Assembly (NCBI GenBank): GCA_046704785.1
Contig: JBJKRF010000016.1
Coordinates: forward strand, 1 to 16,589
Origin: JBJKRF01 sp046704785
GTDB lineage: Bacteria > Chloroflexota > Anaerolineae > Anaerolineales > Villigracilaceae
Length of the DNA stretch: 16,589 bases
Direction of reading: 5' to 3'
Each line of letters starts with the position of its first letter. Position 1 is the first letter of the stretch. Under the pieces are notes generated by a model. The model was not told the origin of the DNA, did not search any database, and worked only from the letters and a program-made list of their open reading frames with translations. Below are positions 1 through 9,400 of the stretch, piece after piece. The translations under genes were made by a program, and so were the position numbers.

Positions 1-71
1 TGCTGCGCTTGCGCCAGAACCAGATCAATCAATTCATCGTGGCTCATCTGAGCCAAGTCGTTTCGGGTCAT
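1..71 (-). CDS. Probable transposase, N-terminal fragment (runs off left edge)
   Basis: Reading leftward from the ATG at 69-71 gives 23 codons beginning MTRNDLAQMSHDELIDLVLA, with no stop before the edge. The 'S-H-D-E-L-I-x-L-V-L' pattern followed by Gln/Ala-rich residues resembles the coiled N-terminus of IS66-type transposases, where such a segment precedes the leucine-zipper region. This is recognition by pattern only. The upstream stretch carries repeated GATAGGGT motifs and the start has a weak AGGGT-type ribosome site. It is next to the AT-rich tcmP-like gene, which fits a mobile or acquired block. It could instead be another small coiled-coil protein; 23 residues cannot settle it. Confidence 0.45.
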   Translation of the reverse strand, partial: MTRNDLAQMSHDELIDLVLAQAQ

Positions 72-75
72 CGTG

Positions 76-114
76 ACCCTATCTTACCAAATCTCTTACC
101 CTATCCGATAGGGT
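76..114. repeat. Triplicated ACCCTATC motif, two copies forming a palindrome
   Basis: ACCCTATC occurs at 76-83 and 98-105, and its inverse GATAGGGT at 107-114. The last two form an 8-bp inverted repeat with a 1-nt centre, and TCTTACC is also repeated at 82-88 and 94-100. The cluster lies just upstream of the leftward start at 71, where an operator or the subterminal repeats of a mobile element would be expected. Function is not known. Confidence 0.5.
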
Positions 115-161
115 GTGAGTAGATACATTTACATAATAGCATTAACGTTCTAGTGCGTCCA

Positions 162-1280
162 TTAGCTATATTTTGGGAAAGTGACTATGACAGTATCAGC
201 AAATGTGCCCTTTTTTCTACTGGACGCTGGTGGAGTGGCCAAAATTTTTCCTTCTGCTTCCAATTGCATTAGGACATCTTTATAATTTCGCGCCACATAC
301 GGTTTACCGATACTATGTTGCCTATAGATTGTATCCAAAGATAATGTTTTTTCTGCAAAGTCCTGTAAGAGCATTTGAGCAAGGTCATCAATTGGGCGAT
401 TGAGTTCAAATAGTAGCGGGGTGGTTTTGTCCGCATGGTTATATTCAAATGATGCAACGCCTTGATTTGTAGAGGAGCTAGCTTTTGCCATTATGCCTTT
501 CATGATGTTATAACCCGTAAAGTCCTTTGTTACAAAAATCAAGTGATGGCTAGGGCGGCCATCTGTTTCTCTCTTAAACCGAAATGGCAAAACAAACTGA
601 TAACCTAACTCTTTAAATGCCTGGCTTAACTCTTCTATGATTAGCAATTCTCTTTCATATGGCTTGAATTGAGAGAGCTTTGCTCTTAGTAGATTTGCCC
701 TTTGTTCACCAAATAAAGCATCCATGTGATCTTTAACTTTATCATTTTGAAGCCCCATATTGATCCTGTTGTAATTAAAGAAGAAAATGCAATCACATCC
801 CCAGTTTTGCAACACCGAATCAACCAAGCTTACGGAGAGCCCCTTATATCCCCAAGGATCTACGAATAACAATGTTGGAACAAGTTTCATATTTTTGAAT
901 TGATCAACCATTGCCATGTCAATTTCAATATTTGCTACTTGTGGCTGATGTTTTAAATTTTCTATTCCCGGTAATTGTTTAATTTCATTTTCAAGTGAGT
1001 GAGCATTACTTGGATCTTTATCGTTGAAAATTGTCACTAACATTTGTGACAAATCGGGATCGTTTATAGCCGTTTCTAAGACCAGTAATGGCGTCGACTT
1101 TGTATTATCTTCATATCGCCCTGGCCCGGCAAAAAGGTCGATATAAGCCAGTTTTCCACCAAAGCGTTTCTTGAGAGTTGATGTTATGACTTTTGCCCAT
1201 GCCCAAAAATATTTTGAAACGATCTCTGCTTTAACAAGGGATGGTTCTCGAGGATCTTCAAAAAAATCATCTGTTGGCAT
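162..1280 (-). CDS. tcmP: TcmP-family (three-Cys-motif partner) protein, methyltransferase-like
   Basis: This 372-residue protein matches the three-Cys-motif partner family as I know it. An N-terminal segment (K17, Y24, W26-W28) leads into YIDLFAGPGRY at 46-56, which resembles the SAM-binding motif I of methyltransferases. VDPWGYKG at 140-147 resembles the motif IV loop, and an FFFNYNRINMG-like block follows near 165-175. The C-terminal segment around IGKPYVARNYKDVL looks like a winged helix. The start is placed at the ATG at 1278-1280 because GGGAGGA lies 7 nt upstream; a TTG at 1293-1295 would put that site inside the gene. The usual partner, a three-Cys-motif Gp37/DUF5131-type protein, is not in the window. 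The gene follows rpoD by 53 nt on the same strand with no clear terminator between them. It is much richer in A/T than rpoD, suggesting acquisition. The molecular function of the family is unknown to me. Confidence 0.8.
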   Translation of the reverse strand: MPTDDFFEDPREPSLVKAEIVSKYFWAWAKVITSTLKKRFGGKLAYIDLFAGPGRYEDNTKSTPLLVLETAINDPDLSQMLVTIFNDKDPSNAHSLENEIKQLPGIENLKHQPQVANIEIDMAMVDQFKNMKLVPTLLFVDPWGYKGLSVSLVDSVLQNWGCDCIFFFNYNRINMGLQNDKVKDHMDALFGEQRANLLRAKLSQFKPYERELLIIEELSQAFKELGYQFVLPFRFKRETDGRPSHHLIFVTKDFTGYNIMKGIMAKASSSTNQGVASFEYNHADKTTPLLFELNRPIDDLAQMLLQDFAEKTLSLDTIYRQHSIGKPYVARNYKDVLMQLEAEGKILATPPASSRKKGTFADTVIVTFPKYS

Positions 1281-1333
1281 AAATAATCCTCCCAAAGCTC
1301 AGTAGCTCAGCCATTTTATTTAGCGAGAAAACG

Positions 1334-1350
<17 letters not shown>
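1281..1350. repeat. 10-bp direct repeat AAATAATCCT at the tcmP/rpoD junction
   Basis: AAATAATCCT occurs at 1281-1290 and again at 1341-1350. The first copy covers the tcmP ribosome site region and the second lies in the last codons of rpoD. The copies are 60 bp apart in the same orientation. They could be a small duplication left when the AT-rich block joined the end of rpoD, or chance. Confidence 0.45.
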
Positions 1351-2881
<1,531 letters not shown>

Positions 2882-2919
2882 CACTTAAAACAGAAACAAA
2901 GGAACAATTGAGTTGAAAA

Positions 2920-4821
2920 TCAGTCGCGGCTGCTCGAAGCCAGGTGCAGGTGTTGCAGCATCATGCGGTACTGTGAAACAAGCTCTACGTAGGTGCGCGC
3001 CAATGGGTCGCCATCTCGTTGCGCTTCCTGCTGCATAAAAAATAGTTGGTTGATGCTCTCGCTCAGTATGATCCGTCGCAACCGAATCACCTGCCGAAAC
3101 AACTCGTCGAGCAGTTTGTCTAATAGAGGCTGTTCCACATGCCGCGCGCTTAGTTCTTGGTACAGGCCTTCCAGGTCGTGCGGCAAATGCGCCTCCACGT
3201 AACGTTGCGTCTCGGCAGCATCCTGCTCTTGCGACTCGCGAATCAAACCGAACACCACCTGATGGTCAGTATACTCGAAATCTTCGTTTAACAGGGCGTT
3301 CAAACCAGCCTGTTGCAGGCGACGGTCAAGACGGTGCAAAAGCGCCGGATATTTGAGCAGTACCGCCAGGCAATAAGTTCCCACCTCGCGGGAGGGATGC
3401 AGAGTCAACGCCACCTCGGGCGCTTCCGTCCTGGAAGAAGACTCTGCCCTTCGACGGGTGCCGCGCCGTAGCGGATGCCCCGTAGCCGCCCTACCCACCA
3501 AAGAGCGTTCGTCCACTCTCAGGCGGCGCGCCAGCATTTGACGGTACGAATCGCGTTCCACGGGACTGGGGAGATCCTCGATCAAAGGCAATACCTGCCC
3601 CACGATCTCCACTTTGACCTTGGCATCGTTCACATCCCGGTCGGCCAACAACGAATCAAGCACGTGCTCCACTACAGGCTTGGCCGCCGCGATTAGATTG
3701 CCCCAGGCCTCGCGATCCCGTTCGACGACCTCGTCCGGATCGAGTCCGTCGGGCAAAGCTGCCACACGCAGGTCCGCCTGTAAACGCGCCTCGTGGCGCA
3801 ATAAGCCCCGTGCGTCGAAGCGAAGCTCCTGTTCGCGGTCCATCGAGGCGCGCGCTGCATCCAGGCCGCGCAAAACGGCCTTCTGCCCAGCGGCATCGGG
3901 GTCGAGCGCCAGTACGATCTTACGCGTGAAACGCTTGAGCAGGCGCATCTGGTGCTCGGTCAACGCCGTGCCCATGGGCGAGACCACGTTCTCGTATTTC
4001 GCCTGATGAAGAGCGATCACGTCCAGATACCCTTCGACAATCACAGCCTGATCGGCGGCGCGGATGGGCTTGCGCGCGCGATCCAGGCCATACAGTAAGC
4101 GCCCCTTGTCAAACAGCACCGTCTGGGGCGAATTCAAGAACTTGGGTTGGTCGTTCGGGTCAAGAATGCGCGCGCCAAAACCGGTCATCCGTCCGTTCTC
4201 GTCCCGGATGGGGATCATGATACGGTTGCGGAAGCGGTCATAATAACCGCCGGAGTCACGCTCTGAAAGCAGGCCAACGTCGAGCAAATCTTGCTCGGTG
4301 TAATTCTTTGTGCTGAAATACTTGAGGGCATTGTCCCAGCCTGCCGGGGCATAACCCAGGCCAAAGGTCTCCAGACTCTCACGGGTCAGTTTACGCTTTT
4401 CGAGCAGGTAGTCCAGCGCAGGTTGACCTTCGGGCGTGTTGAACAGCGCATTCCGATAGAAGTTGACCGCGTCTTCGAGCAAATTGCGCAGGCGTTGATT
4501 TTCCTCACGCTGCTCCTGCTTTTCCGGGCTAAACTGTTCAAGTTGCACGCCCGCACGTTCGGCCAGACGGTGCAAAACTTCCTTAAAGTCAAGGCCCTCT
4601 TTCTTCATCACGAACTTGAAAATGTCACCACCGTCATTGCACTCGCCAAAGCAGCGCCAAGTGCCGGTCTCCGGCCAGATGACGAAGGCCGGCGTGCGCG
4701 TATTCTGGTGAAAAGGGCAAAACCCGGTGTACGTCTTGCCGCTGCGGCGCAATTTGACCCCGGCCTCAGAAGCCAGGTCGACGATGTCGATGCGGGATTT
4801 GATTTCGTCGATAGAGGACAT
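2920..4821 (-). CDS. dnaG: DNA primase DnaG
   Basis: DnaG makes the RNA primers for DNA replication at the fork, working with the replicative helicase. The N-terminal zinc-binding domain has C35, H38, C57 and C61 (CPFH...CFGEC). The catalytic core contains the YDRFRNRIMIPIRD segment, and the TOPRIM fold has E in IVEGYLDVIALH (about 262) and the Asp pair in ALDPDAAG (about 306-308). The last 200 or so residues are the variable helicase-binding domain. The chosen start gives MSSIDEIKSRIDIVDL, the usual DnaG beginning, for 633 residues. An in-frame ATG at 4882-4884 would add 21 residues not typical of the family, but it has AGGAGG 11 nt upstream whereas the ATG at 4821 has no clear ribosome site. 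The true start is therefore open. Downstream rpoD is 35 nt away and probably cotranscribed. Confidence 0.95.
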   Translation of the reverse strand: MSSIDEIKSRIDIVDLASEAGVKLRRSGKTYTGFCPFHQNTRTPAFVIWPETGTWRCFGECNDGGDIFKFVMKKEGLDFKEVLHRLAERAGVQLEQFSPEKQEQREENQRLRNLLEDAVNFYRNALFNTPEGQPALDYLLEKRKLTRESLETFGLGYAPAGWDNALKYFSTKNYTEQDLLDVGLLSERDSGGYYDRFRNRIMIPIRDENGRMTGFGARILDPNDQPKFLNSPQTVLFDKGRLLYGLDRARKPIRAADQAVIVEGYLDVIALHQAKYENVVSPMGTALTEHQMRLLKRFTRKIVLALDPDAAGQKAVLRGLDAARASMDREQELRFDARGLLRHEARLQADLRVAALPDGLDPDEVVERDREAWGNLIAAAKPVVEHVLDSLLADRDVNDAKVKVEIVGQVLPLIEDLPSPVERDSYRQMLARRLRVDERSLVGRAATGHPLRRGTRRRAESSSRTEAPEVALTLHPSREVGTYCLAVLLKYPALLHRLDRRLQQAGLNALLNEDFEYTDHQVVFGLIRESQEQDAAETQRYVEAHLPHDLEGLYQELSARHVEQPLLDKLLDELFRQVIRLRRIILSESINQLFFMQQEAQRDGDPLARTYVELVSQYRMMLQHLHLASSSRD

Positions 4822-4864
4822 TTTCAGAAACAGCTCAGCAAACACAGAATCGAAAGTTGCCTCT

Positions 4865-4870
4865 ATTGTA
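4865..4870 (-). promoter_or_regulatory. Possible -10 element for dnaG-rpoD
   Basis: The minus strand reads TTTTACAATAG here, giving a good -10 (TACAAT) about 44 nt before the MSSID start of dnaG. There is no convincing -35 at 16-18 nt. If active, transcription would begin after the hairpin at 4893-4922 and would support the shorter DnaG start. Confidence 0.3.
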
Positions 4871-4892
4871 AAACGATTCTGCATATTAGAAA

Positions 4893-4922
4893 GCGCCTCC
4901 TGTGAAGAATGACAGGAGGCGC
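4893..4922 (-). terminator. Hairpin between lexA and dnaG: likely lexA terminator, contains an AGGAGG
   Basis: GCGCCTCCTGT (4893-4903) pairs perfectly with ACAGGAGGCGC (4912-4922) around an 8-nt loop. It lies about 54 nt after the lexA stop and is followed on the minus strand by TTTCTAATAT, a weak T-tract. In that direction the 3' arm includes AGGAGG, 11 nt before the ATG at 4884. The same hairpin could therefore hide a ribosome site for the longer DnaG start. Terminator is the simpler reading. Confidence 0.65.
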
Positions 4923-4975
4923 CGGCTAGACGGGGTAAATCTTGGAAAAGTTGTTTGTTTTAAAAGCCTTGACGT

Positions 4976-5695
4976 TTATACCGCGATGCCGCTTACCTTA
5001 CGAACTACCATAACCACTTTGCCTTTGATTTCCAAGGGCTCAGTCTTATTGACGTAGATCGGCCCCATGGTCGGGTTCGCGGGTTGCAGGCGATAACGAC
5101 TGCTTTCTTTGTAGAAATACTTGAGCGTGGTTTCGTCGCGGTCAGGAAGCCAAACAGCAACCATGTCGCCATTCTTGGCTTCAGCATTGTTTTCTACTTT
5201 ACGCATGATCACAATGTCACCGTCGTTCACCATGGCATCGATCATTGAATCGCCCTGCACTTCCAGCGCGAAGAGGTCGCCGGTTTTCTTGACAGGCAAC
5301 AGGCTACGCGCGATTTCCACACTTGACTCTGCATCGTAATAATTGAAGTCAGATGCAGGTACGGGAACCGGCGCACTCGCAACGATGCGTCCCATTACCG
5401 GAATGCGCAGCAGGTCGCTGACTGTTTCGACAGCCACAGAAAGCCGGTCGGCAATCTCGTTCAGCTTTTCAGGGACTACTCGCAAACCACGCGAAATACG
5501 CCGGTCACGTTCGATATAGCCCCATTTTTCGAGCTGTTCAAGATAGTAGTTGACAACTGAGGTCGATGAGATACCGGTTTGTTCGCCAATTTCCCGAATG
5601 GATGGCGGGTATCCCTTATCCTGGTATTTCTCCAGCAATTCCAGGATTTTGAGATGCCGTTCACTGAGACCTTTGCTTTTTCGTACCATCATCAT
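4976..5695 (-). CDS. lexA: LexA SOS repressor (S24 self-cleaving)
   Basis: LexA represses DNA-damage genes and cuts itself when RecA filaments form. In this 239-residue protein the N-terminal winged helix spans about 10-72, with the recognition region YPPSIREIG...SSTSVVNYYL and GYIERD. The C-terminal peptidase has the nucleophile Ser150 in QGDSM and the base Lys192 in TTLKYF. The cleavage loop reads GRIVASAPVPVP with A106-S107 where LexA proteins normally have Ala-Gly. There are about 30 residues between the DNA-binding domain and the loop. The start is the ATG at 5693-5695, 8 nt after AGGAG; an in-frame GTG at 5704 lies too close to that site. It is transcribed from an SOS-box promoter just upstream and is followed by a hairpin before dnaG. 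Confidence 0.95.
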   Translation of the reverse strand: MMMVRKSKGLSERHLKILELLEKYQDKGYPPSIREIGEQTGISSTSVVNYYLEQLEKWGYIERDRRISRGLRVVPEKLNEIADRLSVAVETVSDLLRIPVMGRIVASAPVPVPASDFNYYDAESSVEIARSLLPVKKTGDLFALEVQGDSMIDAMVNDGDIVIMRKVENNAEAKNGDMVAVWLPDRDETTLKYFYKESSRYRLQPANPTMGPIYVNKTEPLEIKGKVVMVVRKVSGIAV

Positions 5696-5741
5696 TGTGC
5701 ACACTCCTGAGCCTTTTGTCGCTCATGCGTTCTATGAATAG

Positions 5742-5770
5742 ATAATACACGAACATCCGTTCGATGTCAA
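5742..5770 (-). promoter_or_regulatory. lexA promoter, sigma-70 type
   Basis: On the minus strand TTGACA (plus 5765-5770) is separated by exactly 17 nt from TATTAT (plus 5742-5747), matching the consensus closely. Transcription would start near 5735, about 40 nt before the lexA ATG. The whole spacer is filled by the LexA operator. Confidence 0.9.
5750..5763. promoter_or_regulatory. LexA operator (SOS box, CGAAC-N4-GTTCG)
   Basis: CGAACATCCGTTCG is a 5-bp perfect inverted repeat with a 4-nt centre. It fits the Gram-positive (Bacillus-type) SOS box CGAAC-N4-GTTCG rather than the proteobacterial CTGT-N8-ACAG. Its position between -35 and -10 of lexA means bound LexA would block polymerase, giving autoregulation. 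Confidence 0.9.
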
Positions 5771-5827
5771 GGGGCAAATTTTGATTTTTTGATTGTCAGG
5801 GTATTCTTAAAGTCGGCGCAGATGGAC

Positions 5828-5881
5828 AAAAAAGACCTCCTTCGGTTTTGTTTGTGCCAGCACACAAAACCGAAGGAGGTC
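5828..5881 (-). terminator. Strong intrinsic terminator on the minus strand, upstream of lexA
   Basis: A 17-bp perfect stem (5834-5850 with 5865-5881), continuing after a 2-nt bulge into a 4-bp stem (TGTG/CACA), is followed on the minus strand by six T (plus A-run 5828-5833). It would stop leftward transcription from the remnant region before the lexA promoter. On the plus strand the 3' arm contains AGGAGGT, 4 nt before an ATG, which is probably coincidental. Confidence 0.85.
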
Positions 5882-5906
5882 GAAATGAAGTGCAGGCTGG
5901 TATTCG

Positions 5907-6289
5907 ATGTTGGGAGCCTATTTGCCACTGAACGACAAGCACAAGCGCCGTGGGCTGAGATATTCGCTGGCATTGATCCTGATAATTATTTTATTGGCCA
6001 AAACATGTGGGGAGAGTCACCCAAGAAGTACCGGTCTATCCCTACTGCCAGACGTTACTACAATGCTCATCCAGCCGAAGTCCTGAACCTATTTCTACGA
6101 CTTTAGGAACACCCTGGGCAGCACCAATAATGCCGATGAACGTACCATTGGTTGTGGTGGGTCAAAGAGCGTTATGGTTCCATGCGCAGCTACAAACGCG
6201 GGCAATCCGCTTTCAACATCAGCCATCGCATCGCATTTTGTGGCAATCATCTCTCTGAAGACCTCGACCTGGCAACCCTTGTTGCCTGA
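5907..6289 (+). pseudogene. Decayed transposase remnant (frameshifted, middle missing)
   Basis: Three pieces in different frames look like parts of one transposase. From the ATG at 5907 comes MLGAYLPLNDKHKRRGLRYS followed by a hydrophobic helix and LLAKTCGE. This resembles the N-terminal segment of DDE transposases associated with ISAs1-like elements (basic Arg/Gly run, then a Leu/Ile/Ala helix). Around 6105-6152 a frame gives NTLGSTNNADERTIG. After a shift, 6155-6289 gives WWVKERYGSMRSYKRGQSAF and on to LATLVA-stop, like the C-terminal end of such enzymes. The central catalytic part is absent. The family assignment is from memory of patterns. I see no intact ends of the element. Confidence 0.55.
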
Positions 6290-6393
6290 GCCTGACTTCA
6301 CTCCCCAGAGTATTGTCAATCCTTGCATTCCGCGCATCTCTTTACCAGCTTTAAAACAGTCACATTGCACCCCTGAAAATCGTTTTTCTTCAC

Positions 6394-6422
6394 TTGACCC
6401 ACTTTCCATCCCCGTCTACAAT
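6394..6422 (+). promoter_or_regulatory. glyA-gcvT promoter
   Basis: TTGACC (6394-6399) and TACAAT (6417-6422) are 17 nt apart, close to the sigma-70 consensus. The predicted start near 6429 leaves a leader of only about 36 nt before the ATG at 6465, too short for a glycine riboswitch. Confidence 0.8.
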
Positions 6423-6464
6423 TCAATGGCTCAACGCTGTGAAATTTCTCCCAAGGAGTTCCCC

Positions 6465-9400
6465 ATGTCCGACTACCTCTTTCGCGGCACCCTGGCCGAT
6501 CTCGATCCTGACGTGTACGAACTGGCGCAGATCGAGGCCGAGCGTCAGGCCCGCAGATTAATTCTGATCCCGTCCGAAAGCCAGGCCCCCATAGCCGTGC
6601 GCGAAGCCATGTCCTCCGCCTTCCAAAACATCTACGCCGAGGGGTATCCTGACGAGGAAATGCGCTGGATGGACGAGGCAGACCTGCTCGACTACCCGGC
6701 GCGCCTGGCGCACTACCGGCGCTACTCCGACCCACGCTACTATAAAGGCGTGGAATACGCCGACATCCTCGAATCATTGGCCCGCCGGCGCGCCGCCGAA
6801 GCCTTTGCCGCCAACGGTTACACCGCCGACCAGATCTACGTCAACGTGCAGGCGCTTTCCGGTGGCCCGGCCAACAACGCCGTCTACCATGCGTTGCTCA
6901 GCCTGGGCGGCACCGTCATGGGCATGAATCTGCTGCACGGCGGGCACCTGAGTCACGGCTCGTCCGTCAACCGCTCCGGCAAATGGTTCAAGGCGGTGCA
7001 CTACACCGTCGATGAAAACGAGCGCATCGATTACGAGAAGGTGCGCGACCTGGCGCTGGAATACCAACCCAAACTGCTCATCGCCGGTTTCTCCTCCTAT
7101 TCGTGGATTCCCAACTGGGAAAAGTTCCGCACCATCGCCGACGAAGTGGGCGGCTATCTGCTGGCCGACATTTCGCACATCGGCGGACTGGTGGCTGCCG
7201 GGGTGGTGCCCTCGCCGATCGGCATTGCGCACATCGTCACCTCCACCACGCACAAGACGCTGGACGGCCCGCGCGGCGCGGTCATTATGACCACCGACCC
7301 CGCCATCGCGCGCAAGCTCGACCGGGCGGTCTTTCCTGGCGAACAAGGCGGGCCGCATGTGCAGGTCTTTGCCGCACTGGCTCTGACCTTCAAGCTGGCC
7401 CAAACCGAACAGTTCAGGCAACTCCAGGAACAAACGGTGAAAAATGCCGTGGCCATGACCGACCAGTTGCAGAAACGCGGCCTGCGCATCCCGTTCGGCG
7501 GCACCAACTGCCACATGCTCAACATCGACTGCCGGCCTATCCGGGGCGAAGACGGCACTTCCCTGAGCGGCGACCAGGCGGCGCGCATCCTCGACCTGGT
7601 AGGCATCGTGGTCAACCGCAACACCATCCCCGGCGACAAGGATTCCCGCGACCCCAGCGGCATCCGTTTGGGCACGCCCTGGGTCACCCAGCGCGGTTTC
7701 ACGGAACAGGACTCGCGCGCCCTGGCGGATGTCATCGCCGACGTGTTGCTGGCCTGCGCGCCGCACGCTGTGGATACCCCGCGGCACGGACGCCAGCGCC
7801 GCGCCAAACTGGATTTCGAGACGCTCAATACGGCGCGCCTGAAAGTGCGCGAACTGGCCGCCCGCGCCGGGGTAGACTTTACCTACGAACCACATGGCTA
7901 TCCCCATTTCTATTTTATCGACGACAAAACCGCCAGCGGCGTTTTCGACCTGCGTGGACAGCGTGTACGCCAGTTTTTGGACTACACCGTTTCGTCGGAT
8001 CTCTCTGCGCTCGCACCGGGCAGCACCCAGGCGACGAAGCTGTCCCTACCCGGCAGCGAACTGACCGGGACGCTGTCCTGCCTGGACGCCGAAAACTACC
8101 GTCTGACGGTAGACGCCAAAGACGCCGCGCGGGTGGCGCAATGGCTGCGCGACTTGTCGGATGGTTACCTGTCCCTCGACTTGCAGAACGGCAAGGACTT
8201 TTCGGCGCGGCGCATCCCCGGCCCGGTTGCTGTCACCGAGGCCACAGGGGCCGACGACCTGCCGTCCGCAGACGCATCCGCCCAAGGCCAGGAGAAGCCC
8301 TGGTTTATCGGAATCGAGCAAGCGGGGAGTCCGGCGACTGCGTCTCTGCCAAAATTCCAATGGTCCGAACCCGCTGAACTCCCGCTGAAACAGACTCCCC
8401 TGTACGAGACTCACAAATCCCTGGGCGCCAAGATGGTGCCGTTCGCGGGTTGGGATATGCCGGTTTGGTACACCTCGGTGGTGGAGGAACACCTGGCAAC
8501 GCGCCAGGCAGCCGGCCTGTTCGATGTTTCGCACATGGGCGTTTACGATATCACCGGCCCCGACGCGGCTTCCTTCCTGGATAGCGTCTGCGGCAACGAT
8601 GTGGGCGGACTGCTGCCCGGCGAGAGCCTGTACACGCATTTCCTGACCCCCGATGCCGACGTGATCGACGATACATTGATCTACCGCCGCGGCTGGCGAA
8701 ACTTTCTGATGGTGGTCAATGCCTCGAACGACGACAAGGATCGCACCTGGTTGGAAAGTGTGCGCGACGGCAAGGTACGCGTCGACAATGAACGTCCCTG
8801 GGTTCGCACCTACGGCTACGAAGCTGTCATCCGCAACCTGCGCGATCCAAAGAGCGGCGACGACCGGCGCATCGATATCGCCTTGCAGGGGCCGAAGAGC
8901 CGCGACATCTTACTGGCGATGGGCGTCGACGACGAGACCCGAGCGCGCATCTTGAAACTCAAGCGCACGGAACTCTGCGACACGGTGGTCGGCAAGTTCG
9001 ACCTGATCGTTTCACGCACCGGTTACACGGGCGAGAAAATGGCCTTTGAGTTGTTCCCGCACCCCGAGCGTGCCGCCGACCTGTGGGAGGCTCTCCTCAA
9101 GGTGGGTGAACCCTTCGGCGTTAAGCCGGCCGGATTGGGCGCGCGCGACTCGCTGCGCACCGAGGCGGGTTTGCCCTTGTATGGGCACGAAATGGGCGAC
9201 GGCTCCGGAAAGAACGGCGGGCGCGACCTGGGTGTGGCCGAAGGCGGCTTCGGCTCGTACGTCAAGGTCTACAAGCCCTGGTTCATCGGGCGCGCAGCCT
9301 ATCTGGCGCGTGAAAAGGAACGTCAAGGTGTGGTGGTACGCTTTCGTTTCGACGAGCAGCGCGTACATATGGCGCACAACGGCGATCCGGTGATGAACGC

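Noticed and set aside
5885..6106. Plus-strand small protein starting at ATG 5885 after AGGAGGT
   Set aside because: The ribosome-like site is the arm of a terminator hairpin on the other strand, and an overlapping frame matches a transposase better.
6423..6464. Glycine riboswitch before glyA-gcvT
   Set aside because: The promoter at 6394-6422 leaves a leader of about 36 nt, and no paired aptamer-like structure is visible.
6174..6464. N-terminal extension of the GlyA-GcvT protein by 97 residues
   Set aside because: It runs through the transposase remnant and the promoter; the ATG at 6465 has a good ribosome site and gives the usual SHMT beginning.
6774..7907. Long minus-strand open frame (377 codons) opposite glyA
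   Set aside because: It mirrors the codon structure of the conserved SHMT and has no ribosome site or family likeness.
7103..8377. Plus-strand open frame (424 codons) inside glyA-gcvT in another frame
   Set aside because: Arg/Pro/Gly-rich low-complexity product typical of a shifted frame in GC-rich coding sequence.
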